DNA of 64,000 nt from Staphylococcus ratti (lineage in GTDB: Bacteria; Bacillota; Bacilli; Staphylococcales; Staphylococcaceae). The translations under genes and the position numbers were made by a program. Location of the stretch: the NCBI RefSeq assembly GCF_020883535.1, contig NZ_CP086654.1, positions 310,001 to 374,000 on the forward strand, written 5' to 3'. Under the pieces are notes generated by a model, which was not told the DNA's origin, did no database searches, and was given only the letters and a program-made list of their open reading frames with translations. Of the stretch, positions 1-9,960 are shown piece by piece. Numbering within the stretch: the stretch's first letter is position 1; every line of letters starts with the position of its first letter.

Positions 1-1
1 T

Positions 2-1918
2 ATGGCTCAAGAGAAGTTAGAACAAGCTGCAGAAGAGCTAGGTATTGAGATTAAAGTAGAGACACAAGGTGGTGTCGGTGTTGAAAACAGGTTAACTTCC
101 AAAGACATTCAAGAAGCGGATGGCGTTATCATTGCGGCTGACCGTCAAGTTGATTTGCAACGTTTTAGCGGTAAAGTATTGATTCATGAAAACGTTCGGG
201 CAGGTATTCATCATCCAAAGCAACTGATTGCACGTATACAAAATAACGAAGCGTCTGTCTATCATACTAACGAGGAAGCACAGACAACGACGCAAAATTC
301 GAATGATGACAAAGCGCACAAAGGGATCCAACAGGTTTATCAGCATTTAATGAATGGTGTTTCGTTTATGGTCCCGTTTATTGTCGTTGGAGGATTATTA
401 ATTGCAATTGCTCTGTCATTAGGTGGACACAAAACAGCCACTGAAGGTATTGTCGTTCCGGACGATTCTTTTTGGAAACCTTTTGAAAAAATTGGGGCGC
501 TCGCTTTTAGCTTTATGGTACCTATTTTAGCAGGTTACATTGCGATGAGTATCGCCGATAAACCAGGGCTTGTCCCAGGGATAATAGGTGGTGCTATTGC
601 AGCAGACGGAAGTTTTTACGGCAGTGATGCAGGTGCTGGTTTTTTAGGTGGTATTGTTGCAGGTTTTATTGCTGGATATATCGCTAAATGGATTAAACAA
701 GTGAAAGTGCCTAAAGCAATGGCGCCGATTATGCCAATTATCATTATACCGATTATAGCTTCGGTCATCGTAGGCCTTATCTTTATTTACTTAATTGGGG
801 CACCGATTGCAGGAATATTTGCTGCTTTGACCGCTTGGTTAAAAGGCATGCAAGGTGCTAATATTATTATTTTAGCTATGATTATTGGTGCTATGATTGC
901 CTTTGATATGGGAGGGCCAGTTAATAAAGTAGCGTTCTTATTTGGTTCTGCTTTAATTGCAGAAGGGAACTACAGTGTGATGGGGATGGTTGCGGTGGCC
1001 GTATGTACGCCACCGATTGGCCTAGGTATTGCAACATTCATAAACCGTCGAAAATTTAATCACAACGAAATAGAAATGGGAAAAGCGTCGTTTACGATGG
1101 GGCTTTTTGGAATTACAGAAGGTGCTATCCCATTCGCAGCACAAGATCCGTTACGAATTATTCCAGCTAATGTAATAGGCGCAATGGTGGCAGCAGTCAT
1201 TGCAGCGCTAGGTGGTGTAGGTGACCGTGTTGCTCATGGTGGTCCTATTGTAGCAGTGCTTGGAGGAATTGATAAAGTGTTGTTTTTCTTTGTTGCAGTG
1301 ATTGTTGGGAGCTTAGTGACAACAGCGCTTGTGCTCGTGTTGAAAAAGCAATCACCACAAATCGCAACTGTAACGGGTACACCAGCGTCTACTGAAATAG
1401 ACGCTACACCTCAAGAAGCAACACAAGAAGAGACACAGACACGACAAACATCCCTCCAACAAACAGACACGACACATTTAATTCATCCAGAAACAACAAT
1501 AATTCATCAAGCTACTATGTCTCGAGATGAAGCGATTGAATATATGGTTTTGAATTTAGAGAAACAAGGTTATGTTAAAAATAAAGAAACATTAGTACAT
1601 GATATTTTTGCACGTGAAGCGGAATCTACGACTGCATTAGGGATGAATATCGCGATGCCACATGCGAAGACGACAGGTATTGCTCAGCCTGTAGTTTCAG
1701 TTTTGAAAAATAGTGAAGGCATCACTTGGGAGAGTTTAGATGGCACGATGCCTCACATTGTATTTTTAATTACTGTCCCTGAAAGCAGTCATGACACGCA
1801 CTTGAAAACATTACAAAACTTATCACGACACCTTATGGATGACGCTCAACGTGAAGCATTATTACAAAGTGAAACAGAAGATGAACTTTATCAACATGTT
1901 GAAAAAATGATGACATAA
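2..1918 (+). CDS. manP: PTS fructose/mannose-family enzyme II, IIB-IIC-IIA (5' partial)
   Basis: This membrane permease phosphorylates an incoming hexose, probably mannose or fructose, with phosphate from HPr. The visible part starts inside the IIB domain: the Met at position 2 is normally preceded by a Cys-containing loop and a T-G-(I/V)-A-H-T stretch, so the active-site Cys and the true start lie left of the window. Next come a polytopic IIC domain (about residues 110-445), a Gln/Thr-rich linker, and a C-terminal IIA domain whose phospho-His lies in MPHAK at about residue 554. The order IIB-IIC-IIA matches Bacillus ManP; classical staphylococcal FruA has IIA first, as I recall it. The substrate is inferred from domain order only. 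A hairpin follows the stop. Confidence 0.85.
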   Translation: MAQEKLEQAAEELGIEIKVETQGGVGVENRLTSKDIQEADGVIIAADRQVDLQRFSGKVLIHENVRAGIHHPKQLIARIQNNEASVYHTNEEAQTTTQNSNDDKAHKGIQQVYQHLMNGVSFMVPFIVVGGLLIAIALSLGGHKTATEGIVVPDDSFWKPFEKIGALAFSFMVPILAGYIAMSIADKPGLVPGIIGGAIAADGSFYGSDAGAGFLGGIVAGFIAGYIAKWIKQVKVPKAMAPIMPIIIIPIIASVIVGLIFIYLIGAPIAGIFAALTAWLKGMQGANIIILAMIIGAMIAFDMGGPVNKVAFLFGSALIAEGNYSVMGMVAVAVCTPPIGLGIATFINRRKFNHNEIEMGKASFTMGLFGITEGAIPFAAQDPLRIIPANVIGAMVAAVIAALGGVGDRVAHGGPIVAVLGGIDKVLFFFVAVIVGSLVTTALVLVLKKQSPQIATVTGTPASTEIDATPQEATQEETQTRQTSLQQTDTTHLIHPETTIIHQATMSRDEAIEYMVLNLEKQGYVKNKETLVHDIFAREAESTTALGMNIAMPHAKTTGIAQPVVSVLKNSEGITWESLDGTMPHIVFLITVPESSHDTHLKTLQNLSRHLMDDAQREALLQSETEDELYQHVEKMMT

Positions 1919-1984
1919 TATTTTATTAATTGCGATTAGAAGTAAAGATTGGATAAAAAGTACAGTACGTTTTAATAGAACGGA

Positions 1985-2024
1985 ATGACGTAATAAAACA
2001 AGTTTTTCTGTTTTATTACGTCAT
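1985..2024. terminator. Perfect AT-rich hairpin after the PTS gene
   Basis: A 16-base arm (1985-2000) and its exact reverse complement (2009-2024) flank an 8-base loop containing a T run. It lies 66 bases after the PTS stop codon and probably ends that transcript. Confidence 0.7.
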
Positions 2025-2188
2025 GAAAGTTGTCTTGACGAACGTATTTTTTAGAAGATAGTGAAGCTGTTTTTTAGAAAACGCATACAGCATTGTCCAA
2101 CGCTTAGCTTTTAATCGCTTTTTAATGCCTAATAATACTTTCTAAATTTTCTGAATTTTTATAAAATAAACATCAAAGGGGGAACAAT

Positions 2189-3384
2189 ATGAATAAATCA
2201 GTATATTTATTACTCTTTGATACACTGTCAACGATAGGTTCAGGCGTTTTTACATTTACATGTAGCTTTTACATACTTCAACAAACGGGGTCGGGCGTAA
2301 TATTTGGCGTGTACCTCGCAATGTAAGCAATCGTAAATAGTCTTACAATACCAGTTATAGGGAATATCATTGATAGACACCATAACAAATCCATCCTTTT
2401 ATTAGGACAAATAGTAAGTATTATTTCGCTTCTATCTTTCATTTTATTTTATAACCATCAGTATCAAATGATTTTCATTTTAATGATATTGCTTACTGTA
2501 GTAGATGTAACTGTAAAAACGATTGTATCCTCTAATTTGAAATGGATAACAGGAGATCATTTAGAACGCGTTGTGTCACTAAGACAATTGATTCAATCTT
2601 CTGCATTACTTGTCTCTCCAATTGTTGGAGGAATACTTATTTCTATTTTAACGATTCAACACGTAGCAATAATCAATATAATTACAGAGCTTCTAGCTTT
2701 AATTTTTATTTTTTTATTAGCATTTAAAGAGGGCGTGCTAAAAGTCAGAGACAAAACTTTTGGAGCGATTTTAAAGCAGGTGTGCGTTATATTTATCAAA
2801 TGACAGAAGTTAAGTATTTATTAGTATTTTGCATCTTTTTAAACTTTATCGTCAATGCATTAATTGTTGGGATGCCCATTTTGATAATTCAAAAATTATC
2901 ATTAATGTCAAAACATTTAGGCATGGCAGAGAGTATGTTAGGTATCGCTTTAATTTTGAGTGGACTTGTATTTTCGATTGTGCCAATCAGAAAAAATTTA
3001 AAGCTCAGCTTTCTTCTGGCTTTTATTATGCAAGCATTGGTATTTATTTTACTAATCATTACTCAAATTGTTTCAATTTCGATACTCGTTATATATAGTT
3101 TCGTATTGATAGGACAGTTTATATTGGGTTTTTCAGTGACTTTGGGGAATATTCCGTATCAAATTATGTTGCAACACTTAGTGGACGAAGCATATAAATC
3201 TCGAGTGTTTTCAGTGAATCAAAGTGTGGTTTCTTCACTTGTCCCATTATCCTATACGTTATTTGGTTTCTTATTACCGGCGTTTTTTACAGAGACTTTA
3301 ATTGTATGTAGTATTGTGATGCTTTTAATGATTATTGTATTTTATATGAAAATGAAGCCGATCCAGACTGAATTTGAGATGTAA
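2189..3384 (+). pseudogene. MFS efflux transporter, two lesions
   Basis: This was a proton-coupled drug efflux protein of the major facilitator superfamily. ATG 2189 follows a strong AAAGGGGG site and opens with MNKSVYLLLFD and membrane segments typical of MFS_3/macrolide-efflux-like transporters. The frame is cut by an in-frame TAA at 2324-2326. It continues in the same frame to about 2760, where the coding frame shifts by one base: the protein runs ...VRDKTF then, in the other frame, WSDFKAGVRYIYQ. One missing T in the T run at 2758-2761 explains the shift. The second half is then open to 3384. Two independent lesions make a sequencing error unlikely, so I call it a true pseudogene. Confidence 0.85.
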
Positions 3385-3527
3385 ATGGATCTAAAATGAA
3401 TTTTGGAAAGTTAGAGAAAATATATGGTTTTATGAAGTGAGAGTTTACAAAAAATTCAAATGTTTTTAAAATAAGAAATTTATAATTTTTAGTGTAAGTA
3501 GATTAAATATTAAAGGAGTGTATTAAA

Positions 3528-4112
3528 GTGAAAAAAAGAATTCAACTTTCTTTTCTGATTATGTTAGTTGTAGTCATAACTTTAGGATTTACAGTGCCAC
3601 GAACAGCAGATGCAGTAAGTGATTCAACGAAAGCGGCCAAAACTTACACAACAGATGTGAAAGATACGACAAAGTTAAGCCAAACTCAAAAAGCAGCGCT
3701 TGCGTATTATATTCAAGGGTATGACAGATTTACATTTACGAGACAAGAAATCAAAAAGGGCAAATATACTGTGCTTTGGATGGAAGGAAAAAAATATGTT
3801 TATCCTATTAAAAAAATTGATTTGGTAAAACAGCCTAGGTTTAGTAAAGGCATGGAACATATGCAAGGGGCACCTGAAGATATGGTGTTTTATCATGTAT
3901 TACCCGCTAAAGGAAATTTTGCGACAGTGATAGGAGTAAGCAAAACACAAGTAGTAATTGGTGGTACGCAAAATTCATCTACGTATAAAGCCTTTCTCAA
4001 AAATGCAAAAGTTCAAACACTTGCACCACTTTATCAACAATATCATAAAGATCCAATGTATCAACAAATTGTAAATAAAATGGTAGTAAGAACGACATAC
4101 CCTAAGTCATAG
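3528..4112 (+). CDS. Secreted protein of unknown function
   Basis: A 194-residue exported protein that I do not recognise. It starts with GTG at 3528, seven bases after AAAGGAG. The N-terminus is a signal peptide: KKR, a hydrophobic stretch to about residue 23, then a probable cleavage site near TADA. The mature part is small and basic, without cysteines, and begins with a Lys/Thr-rich stretch followed by LAYYIQGYDRFTFT. A hairpin follows the stop. The gene stands alone, with the decayed MFS gene upstream and a wall hydrolase convergent with it. It may act at the cell wall or in the medium; nothing in the sequence is decisive. Confidence 0.75.
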   Translation: MKKRIQLSFLIMLVVVITLGFTVPRTADAVSDSTKAAKTYTTDVKDTTKLSQTQKAALAYYIQGYDRFTFTRQEIKKGKYTVLWMEGKKYVYPIKKIDLVKQPRFSKGMEHMQGAPEDMVFYHVLPAKGNFATVIGVSKTQVVIGGTQNSSTYKAFLKNAKVQTLAPLYQQYHKDPMYQQIVNKMVVRTTYPKS

Positions 4113-4143
4113 ATGTTAAGCGAAACTAATAATGTAACGTAAT

Positions 4144-4174
4144 TAAGGAGCCGAGATAAGTCTTTGGCTCCTTA
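4144..4174. terminator. Hairpin between convergent genes
   Basis: TAAGGAGCC (4144-4152) pairs exactly with GGCTCCTTA (4166-4174). It lies between the convergent 3528-4112 and 4212-5534 genes and could serve both. Confidence 0.65.
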
Positions 4175-4211
4175 GTATATTGGCTAAATGTAATGCTAGA
4201 ATACAAAAGTA

Positions 4212-5534
4212 TTATCTAGGTTGCCCTGTAATGTAATCTAGTTGTTTTGCTGTATTTGCATCGATTGTACGGTAAGAAATAACGCCTAGTCCTTTAACGT
4301 TTGTTTCTGAAATGACGATTGAACCATCGTCATTTACTTTTTCAACAAAAGCGACATGACCGTAATAGCGATCTGCACCTAATTGATTTGGTTGGAACAC
4401 GATAGCATTGTGTGGTTCAGGCGTATCTGTTACTTTATAGCCTTTCGTTAAAGCATTGTAACTCCAGTCACTTGCATTTCCCATATCTTTCGCGATGTGT
4501 ACATTGTATTGTGCCATTCGATGATAAACATACCATGTACATTGTCCTTGAGGATAGTTGGCACTTTCTCCTGCTACTCTAAAAGGCTGGAAATTCACAT
4601 TTTTTAAAGCGTCTGGTTTTTGAACAGAGCCTTCAGATAATGGACTTGCGAGTTCAGGGTTATCATAGCGTGAAAGATCATATGTTTCGATTAAGTGAAT
4701 CAGTTTTTGATCGTAATCTGGGTCTGTAGCATATGTACCGACTAAAGCTTTAGCCGCTTTGCGATAATCACTACTTTGGCTTTTCCACGCATCTTTATAA
4801 ATTGTAGGATGACCGTCTATCCCATTTTTAATCAGTGTGGCATAATCATCAAGTGATGCTTTATTATCTGGATATTTACGGAAATCTGCGTTGATTTGGT
4901 ACATTTGTTTACCATCAGATTCTAGTGTTTGAAATGGAACAGAAGCTCCGTGGTACGCCCCTTTCATACCGAAAAGGTTATAATTGGGTGCTTTAGATAA
5001 ATCACTACGACCTGAGTCAGATTCTAAAATAGCTTGAGCAATCATAATGGATGCGTAAAGTCCTTCGTTTTCAGCAATTTCATGTGCATCGGGTGCAATA
5101 CGGTTAATAAATGCACGTGTTTCAGGATCTTCTATAATACTTAAGCGTTGTTGTCCATTGGCTTCCTCAGGTTGTTTTTCAAAAATCGTCGTTTGACGTG
5201 TAGCATGTTTCGATGAATCAGACGACTGTTGTGGCGCGTGTTCTCGAGATGATGTTAAGGCATCTTTTGAAGGGAGTTGTGGATTGTTTTTATCGTTATT
5301 AGGATGAGACTTTTCAGTGTCGTCGTGCTCTTGAGATGTTTCACCATATTTTTTGAAAAAAGCGTCCATTCCTTCTGTTTGTTGTGTTTCGTTTGATGTG
5401 TTTGCTTCTGATTTTGTGTCTGCTGTGTCATCAGTAGAATTACTTTTAGTAGTGGCATAAGCATCTACTGGTGAAAAAGAGGGGGCGACAAGTGCAGTCG
5501 CAATGAGTATTCGTACAACATAGTTACTTTTCAC
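4212..5534 (-). CDS. Peptidoglycan hydrolase: glucosaminidase (GH73) plus CHAP amidase/endopeptidase
   Basis: A secreted 440-residue autolysin with two catalytic domains. Residues 1-26 form a signal peptide, followed by a long hydrophilic Asp/Ser/Thr/Gln linker to about 130. The glucosaminidase domain (about 140-290) carries the catalytic Glu in AILESDSGRS (E171). The CHAP domain (about 320-440) has its nucleophile Cys in GQCTWY (C332) and its His in GHVAFVE (H393). The start is GTG 5534, eight bases after AAGGAG. A homologue of this architecture sits beside the Pip-like gene in S. aureus, as I recall it, and the same neighbour is present here, divergently transcribed. The predicted role is cell separation and wall turnover. 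Confidence 0.88.
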   Translation of the reverse strand: MKSNYVVRILIATALVAPSFSPVDAYATTKSNSTDDTADTKSEANTSNETQQTEGMDAFFKKYGETSQEHDDTEKSHPNNDKNNPQLPSKDALTSSREHAPQQSSDSSKHATRQTTIFEKQPEEANGQQRLSIIEDPETRAFINRIAPDAHEIAENEGLYASIMIAQAILESDSGRSDLSKAPNYNLFGMKGAYHGASVPFQTLESDGKQMYQINADFRKYPDNKASLDDYATLIKNGIDGHPTIYKDAWKSQSSDYRKAAKALVGTYATDPDYDQKLIHLIETYDLSRYDNPELASPLSEGSVQKPDALKNVNFQPFRVAGESANYPQGQCTWYVYHRMAQYNVHIAKDMGNASDWSYNALTKGYKVTDTPEPHNAIVFQPNQLGADRYYGHVAFVEKVNDDGSIVISETNVKGLGVISYRTIDANTAKQLDYITGQPR

Positions 5535-5731
5535 TTAAGTGCTCCTTCCTTAGTCCTAATACAATTTGATGAAGTGCCTCAAAAAAATTAGAATATGAAA
5601 ACATTGATGTAACGGGGTTCATCGCCTTCAAAGGATGAATTTTTAAGGTTTATAAATTTCAAATATATACATTTTAAATTTTACATGATTATAATAGATT
5701 AATAAAGATTTTTTCATTCTGAGGTGAAATT

Positions 5732-7471
5732 ATGAAAAACCCCATCGATATTTTTAAGATGGATATCAAGCAATTGGTGAAAAGCCCAATTGCATGGCTT
5801 GCTTTAATAATGTTGACCGTCTTACCTGCACTTTTCGCATGGTATGACTTGAGTGCCAATAAAGATCCTTTTCAACAAACCGAACATATGAAGATTGGTG
5901 TTGTCAATGAAGATAAAGGAACTAAAATTCAAGGACGTAAAATCAATGTTGGTAAGACAGTAGAACAACAATTAAAAACACAAAAAAAGTGGGATTGGCA
6001 ATTTGTCGATCGTCAAACGGCAGAGAGTGCTTTGAAAAAAGGAAACTACGTCGCTGTTTTACATATACCTCAAACATTTTCAGAGGATGTGACCGGAATT
6101 ATTCGGCAAAAGCCGAAACAAACGACTGTGACATATCATGTTAACGAGAAAATAAATGCAATTACACCAAAATTGACAGATGCGACGATGGGAGAATCGA
6201 TTAAACAAGCGGACGCAATGTTTAATGCGAGTGTGATGAAAGTTTTACTTGATGAAGCGAATAAACAGGGCATTCAACTTGAAGATCAATTGCCTTCTTA
6301 CCAAAAAATTCGCGATAGTATTGCGCTCGCTAATGAAGCAATGCCTAAAATCGAACAATTTAAACAAGCCGTCATTGAACTTGATCGACAGCAAACTGAT
6401 TTAGAAAAAAATCTTACGGCTTTACAACAAGTGACGCAATATAAAAATGAGGCAATGGCAGCGAATCAACAATTAAATCAAATTCATAATCAAAACCTTG
6501 CAAAGTATGGGCCAGTATTAAGTGGTCAAGCCTACGATATTTCTGTAGCTACAGGTCAATTTAATCAGTCGTTGGAACCTTTGTTTAATCAATATGATAG
6601 TGTGCGGACTAACTTAGAAAATCATCAGCCGGGCGCACGTGCACAATTGAGCACGTTAGCACAAACGTTAGAGAAAGATTTTCCGTCAGTGCAAACAGAT
6701 ATTAATAAGGCCAACCAGCAATTTGAAACGTTAGACAAAGATAATACTTTAGAGCATATTGTGAAATTGATGCGCACGGACTTAAAAAAGCAAGCAGGTG
6801 TAGCTTCTAATCCAATTCATTTAGAGCGCCAAAGTTTGTTTACGGTCGAAAGCTTTCAAAGTGGTCTAACTCCTTTCATTACATCGACGGCATTATGGCT
6901 TGGACTATTATTAACGACGTTATTAATTCACGCACGTCACCCTTATGAGACAACTATAGAAGCACGTAGCTCAAGATTTCATTTTCTTGGACGTATAGGA
7001 TTATATACATGGATAACGTTGTTTCAAGCATCAACAATTATCATCACATTGTTTTTTATTTTAGAAATTCCAATTCAAAGTCGTCTTCTATTTGTTGGCG
7101 TGAGTGCCTTTGTTGCCTTAATTTATGTATTTATTGTCTATACATTAGTGGCATTATTTGGCAATATCGGCAAAATTGGTGTAGTCCTTTTACTTGCTTT
7201 TCAATTTGTAGGGACAGATGGAGTGTTTCCAAGTGCAGTGGCGCCGTCATTTGTGCAAAAGATACAACCTTTTTTACCATTCCATCATAGTTTAATGCTG
7301 TTTCGTGAAGCAGTAGGTGGAGTCGTTTACGAAGCACTCGTGACTGAAATGGCTTGGTTAGGGCTATTTGGAATTGGTGTCTTTATATCTGGACTCCTCT
7401 TGTATCCATTATTACGTCGATTGCGTTTAAAACGCATCGAAAAACGTGGAACATCTAAGTTATTTGAATAA
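5732..7471 (+). CDS. YhgE/Pip (phage infection protein) family membrane protein
   Basis: A 579-residue membrane protein of the YhgE/Pip family, related to ABC-2 type permeases. One membrane segment lies near residues 18-36, followed by a large extracellular region rich in Gln and Lys with coiled-coil character (about 190-370). Five or six membrane segments follow at the C-terminus (about 385-565), with a typical FPSAVAPSFVQKIQPFLPFHHS loop. Lactococcal Pip is a phage receptor; in most Firmicutes the role is unknown, and some members accompany type VII secretion. The protein is shorter than many family members, because the extracellular region is small. ATG 5732 has GAGGTG six bases upstream. 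Confidence 0.82.
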   Translation: MKNPIDIFKMDIKQLVKSPIAWLALIMLTVLPALFAWYDLSANKDPFQQTEHMKIGVVNEDKGTKIQGRKINVGKTVEQQLKTQKKWDWQFVDRQTAESALKKGNYVAVLHIPQTFSEDVTGIIRQKPKQTTVTYHVNEKINAITPKLTDATMGESIKQADAMFNASVMKVLLDEANKQGIQLEDQLPSYQKIRDSIALANEAMPKIEQFKQAVIELDRQQTDLEKNLTALQQVTQYKNEAMAANQQLNQIHNQNLAKYGPVLSGQAYDISVATGQFNQSLEPLFNQYDSVRTNLENHQPGARAQLSTLAQTLEKDFPSVQTDINKANQQFETLDKDNTLEHIVKLMRTDLKKQAGVASNPIHLERQSLFTVESFQSGLTPFITSTALWLGLLLTTLLIHARHPYETTIEARSSRFHFLGRIGLYTWITLFQASTIIITLFFILEIPIQSRLLFVGVSAFVALIYVFIVYTLVALFGNIGKIGVVLLLAFQFVGTDGVFPSAVAPSFVQKIQPFLPFHHSLMLFREAVGGVVYEALVTEMAWLGLFGIGVFISGLLLYPLLRRLRLKRIEKRGTSKLFE

Positions 7472-7533
7472 ATGGTGTATTATGATACATTGAGAGAGTA
7501 ACCTTAAGAGATGTTGTATGAAGGAGGGGGAGG

Positions 7534-7887
7534 ATGTCAGAAAAAATATATCGTATGAAAGTGAAAAGTGTTTATCCACATTATATCAATAAGGCCGAGA
7601 AGAAAGGCCGAACGAAACAAGAAGTAGATACCATTATTAAGTGGCAGACAGGCTATACACAAGAGGCACTTGAACAACAACTCGAACAAGAGGTGACGTT
7701 CGAACAATTTTTTAAAGAAGCGCCTGAGTTGAATCCAGACCGTAAAAAAGTTAAAGGGGTCATCTGTGGGATACGTGTGGAAGAGATTGAAGACGATATA
7801 GTTCAAGAAGTCCGTTATCTCGATAAAATGATAGACGAGTTGGCTAAAGGCAAGACGTTAGATAAAATTTTTAGAAAGTCCACATAA
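7534..7887 (+). CDS. DUF2200 family protein
   Basis: A 117-residue cytoplasmic protein of the DUF2200 family, recognisable from [15 protein letters not shown] and the motif WQTGY. The function is unknown. It follows the Pip-like gene by 62 bases and has its own strong ribosome site (GAAGGAGGGGGAGG), so it may be co-transcribed or have its own promoter. A strong hairpin ends the unit. Confidence 0.85.
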   Translation: MSEKIYRMKVKSVYPHYINKAEKKGRTKQEVDTIIKWQTGYTQEALEQQLEQEVTFEQFFKEAPELNPDRKKVKGVICGIRVEEIEDDIVQEVRYLDKMIDELAKGKTLDKIFRKST

Positions 7888-7893
7888 TAAACT

Positions 7894-7946
7894 AAAAACA
7901 GCGGTGAAGCGATTGTTCATAAGAACATTGCTTCACCGCTGTTTTT
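7894..7946 (+). terminator. Strong rho-independent terminator
   Basis: A 17-base arm (7894-7910) pairs with 7930-7946 and is followed by T residues; the loop contains a further TGTTC/GAACA pair. It closes the DUF2200 unit. Confidence 0.9.
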
Positions 7947-8023
7947 TATAGTAGAAGCGGATGTGATTTTCTGAAACTTCCGTTTGTGATATTTTGAGCT
8001 TCTTATTATAGGTATTATTTTAT

Positions 8024-8497
8024 TTAAGGTTGTGAAGTGTTAGCGTTTGGCGTTGTGTTATTTTTAGGTTGCGTTGTTGAAGATGAAGGTTTGCTAGGTG
8101 CTTGTTGAGTTGGACGTTCTGATGTAGCAGGTCGCTGTGTTGGTTCAGATGTCGTTGGGCGCTCAGTCGTTGGTTCATCTGTCTTAGGTTTTGCTTGCTG
8201 TGTTGATGGTTCCTCAGTTTTGTGTGGCTGTGGAGAAGGACGTTGTGTTGGGTATGTGGGTTGCTGATGATGGTAATATTCTTGCGTTGGTTGCTCGTAG
8301 CCGTGTTCTGACGTTGTGTGATCGTCTGTTACATCTTCAGCTGTTTTCTTGTTTTTTATTTTATCCTTTGTTGTGGATTGTTCTTGTTTCTGAGTGCTAT
8401 CATCGATCCTTGGTGTATGCGTGAAAGCTTTAATAGATACGGCGATAAGTAAAACAACAAGAAACAATATCACAACAACAGAAGTCACTTTTTTCAT
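8024..8497 (-). CDS. Membrane-anchored Pro/Thr/Ser/Gln-rich protein
   Basis: A 157-residue protein of unknown function with one N-terminal membrane segment (about residues 5-24) and a low-complexity exterior. The segment to about 70 is charged (Lys, Asp, Glu, Thr) and includes a His/Tyr patch (EYYHHQQ). The rest is built from PT, EP and TQ pairs with a loose period (TTERPT, TSEPTQRP, TSERPTQ). It has no LPXTG motif and no domain. ATG 8497 has AAGGAGG upstream. Such tails often span the cell wall. Length and repeats are likely to vary between strains. Confidence 0.7.
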   Translation of the reverse strand: MKKVTSVVVILFLVVLLIAVSIKAFTHTPRIDDSTQKQEQSTTKDKIKNKKTAEDVTDDHTTSEHGYEQPTQEYYHHQQPTYPTQRPSPQPHKTEEPSTQQAKPKTDEPTTERPTTSEPTQRPATSERPTQQAPSKPSSSTTQPKNNTTPNANTSQP

Positions 8498-8649
8498 TTT
8501 CGTGGTAGCCTCCTTGAACGTGCTTGTGCATTAGTTATAGTATAGCGAATATTCTCATAAATGGTAAGATGTTAAACTTGGTTTTATGCCATAAAAAAGA
8601 CATCGCCTCAAAAATTAAGTGGGGAGGGTAGAAAGTTGGGGATATAAAA

Positions 8650-8688
8650 AGGTTGAGACATAACGCATAGAACGTTTTGTCTCAACCT
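8650..8688. terminator. Inverted repeat of the staphylococcal GGTTGAGACA type
   Basis: AGGTTGAGACA (8650-8660) pairs with TGTCTCAACCT (8678-8688), with an imperfect inner stem. It lies just after the stop of the minus-strand YozE gene and can terminate it. Confidence 0.7.
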
Positions 8689-8723
8689 CTACTAGGTCAT
8701 TCATTAGAATGAATGATACAATC

Positions 8724-8942
8724 CTATTTCAAGGATCCAAACTGCATATATAATGCAATCGCTCGCTTGAGATCAGCATAATTCATTTGACTATACCACT
8801 GAGTTTCACGAAAGCACGCTAAAATCTCATCAGAAGTATGAAGTCCTTCAGGAAACTCAGCGTGTGCATACATATGCCGTGCCAAATCACCTAATGGCGT
8901 ATCATCATCTAAGAAATCTCGCATGTAATCATAAAAGCTCAA
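8724..8942 (-). CDS. YozE-family (UPF0346) small protein, TTG start
   Basis: A small cytoplasmic protein with the SAM-like YozE fold, normally 70-75 residues, function unknown. I place the start at TTG 8942-8940 (72 residues, beginning MSFYDYMRDF) because GAGGTG ends six bases upstream and YozE proteins begin M-x-S-F-Y. A GTG three codons further up overlaps that ribosome site and is less likely. The C-terminal half keeps the family pattern of acidic and aromatic residues. Confidence 0.8.
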   Translation of the reverse strand: MSFYDYMRDFLDDDTPLGDLARHMYAHAEFPEGLHTSDEILACFRETQWYSQMNYADLKRAIALYMQFGSLK

Positions 8943-9293
8943 ATTGTTCACCTCATTTGCGAGCCGACATACATTATAACATATAAATGGGCTAAGGATA
9001 GGGCAAAATATATAAGCGTTATGTAGAAATATTAGTAGGTAAAATTGAAAATTGAAAATGTATAGATATCAGCTGTATGCTACGCTTTTTGAGGTGACAT
9101 ATTGTTAGGGCAATGGGGCGAGAAGTGATAAAAAATCGTCTGCTTTCGTGATTAGGCAAATACTTTCTCAAAAGAGGCATTTAATCTAGTGTAGACAATT
9201 CGTTTTAGTATTGCTATGAATGAAAAAAGAGTAGGTATCGGCTCGTTTTTTCGAGAGACATTAATAGGGCTTATAGCAGTTTTAAGGACTTTA
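8943..9293. other. Gene-free stretch between yozE and the ArcR-like remnant
   Basis: It holds the yozE promoter region (a TATAAT-like box on the minus strand near 8975) and about 280 bases in which I see no open frame with a ribosome site and no strong hairpin. Next to a broken regulator and an IS element it may be decayed DNA. Confidence 0.5.
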
Positions 9294-9804
9294 TTATTTG
9301 GTGTTACAGACTCCAGATATACAATTTTCACAATCAATCATTGATTTCATATGTTCGATATTAGTAATAATTATATTAGATTTAGAATAGCGCATACATT
9401 TTGCGTTTTTAAGCATCTTTATAGATCTCGCAACATTTTCTCTAGTTGTACCACAGTATTGACTTAACTCTTCTTGAGTTATTTTGATAGAAATTCTAAT
9501 ATTTTTACCCTCTTGAACACCAAAAGTATTTGCTAATCTTAAAATGATGGAGATTAAGCTTAAAATAGGAAACATCCGTTTTAGGATACATATATTTGTT
9601 TTTGCTACCAATAAAAAAAGAGTTATCATTTAAAATTTTATGAATGATCGTATCTCCACCTAAAGAATCTTGTTTTAATATTAGCAACCCTTGATTGATG
9701 AAATATAAATAGTTTTCTTCGGTAGTCTGTATCATATCTTTTGTTAAAAACTCTAGTTTTTTGTTGTTTTTAATTAATTGAGTTATTTCAGGTAATTCAC
9801 ACAC
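9294..9804 (-). pseudogene. Crp/Fnr-family regulator, ArcR-like, broken
   Basis: This is the remains of a cAMP-receptor/FNR-type transcription regulator resembling ArcR of arginine deiminase operons. The N-terminal part (from 9804 to about 9570) has the beta-roll pattern (LYFINQGLLILKQDSLGGDTIIHKIL). The C-terminal part (about 9560-9294, another frame) has the winged helix ITQEELSQYCGTTRENVARS and a Cys-rich end. The frames change between 9540 and 9600. Joining them gives only about 170 residues against the usual 220-235, so the beta-roll end and dimer helix appear deleted as well. No arcABCD genes are present nearby. Confidence 0.7.
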
Positions 9805-9960
9805 AACAATCCCCTACTTTTTCATATTTATGTATAAATAGTAACAGTTTTTTTGAAATTGTAACAAATTATACAGTTATTAATTAGAAGTGAAGCTATA
9901 TTGTTATTGTAAGTAACTTAAATAAGTGTGAAGAAATTTGTTATGGAATAGGTATTATAG

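Noticed and set aside
9152..9337. 61-codon minus-strand frame beside the ArcR-like remnant
   Set aside because: No ribosome site, no recognisable family and odd composition; it overlaps the end of the remnant.
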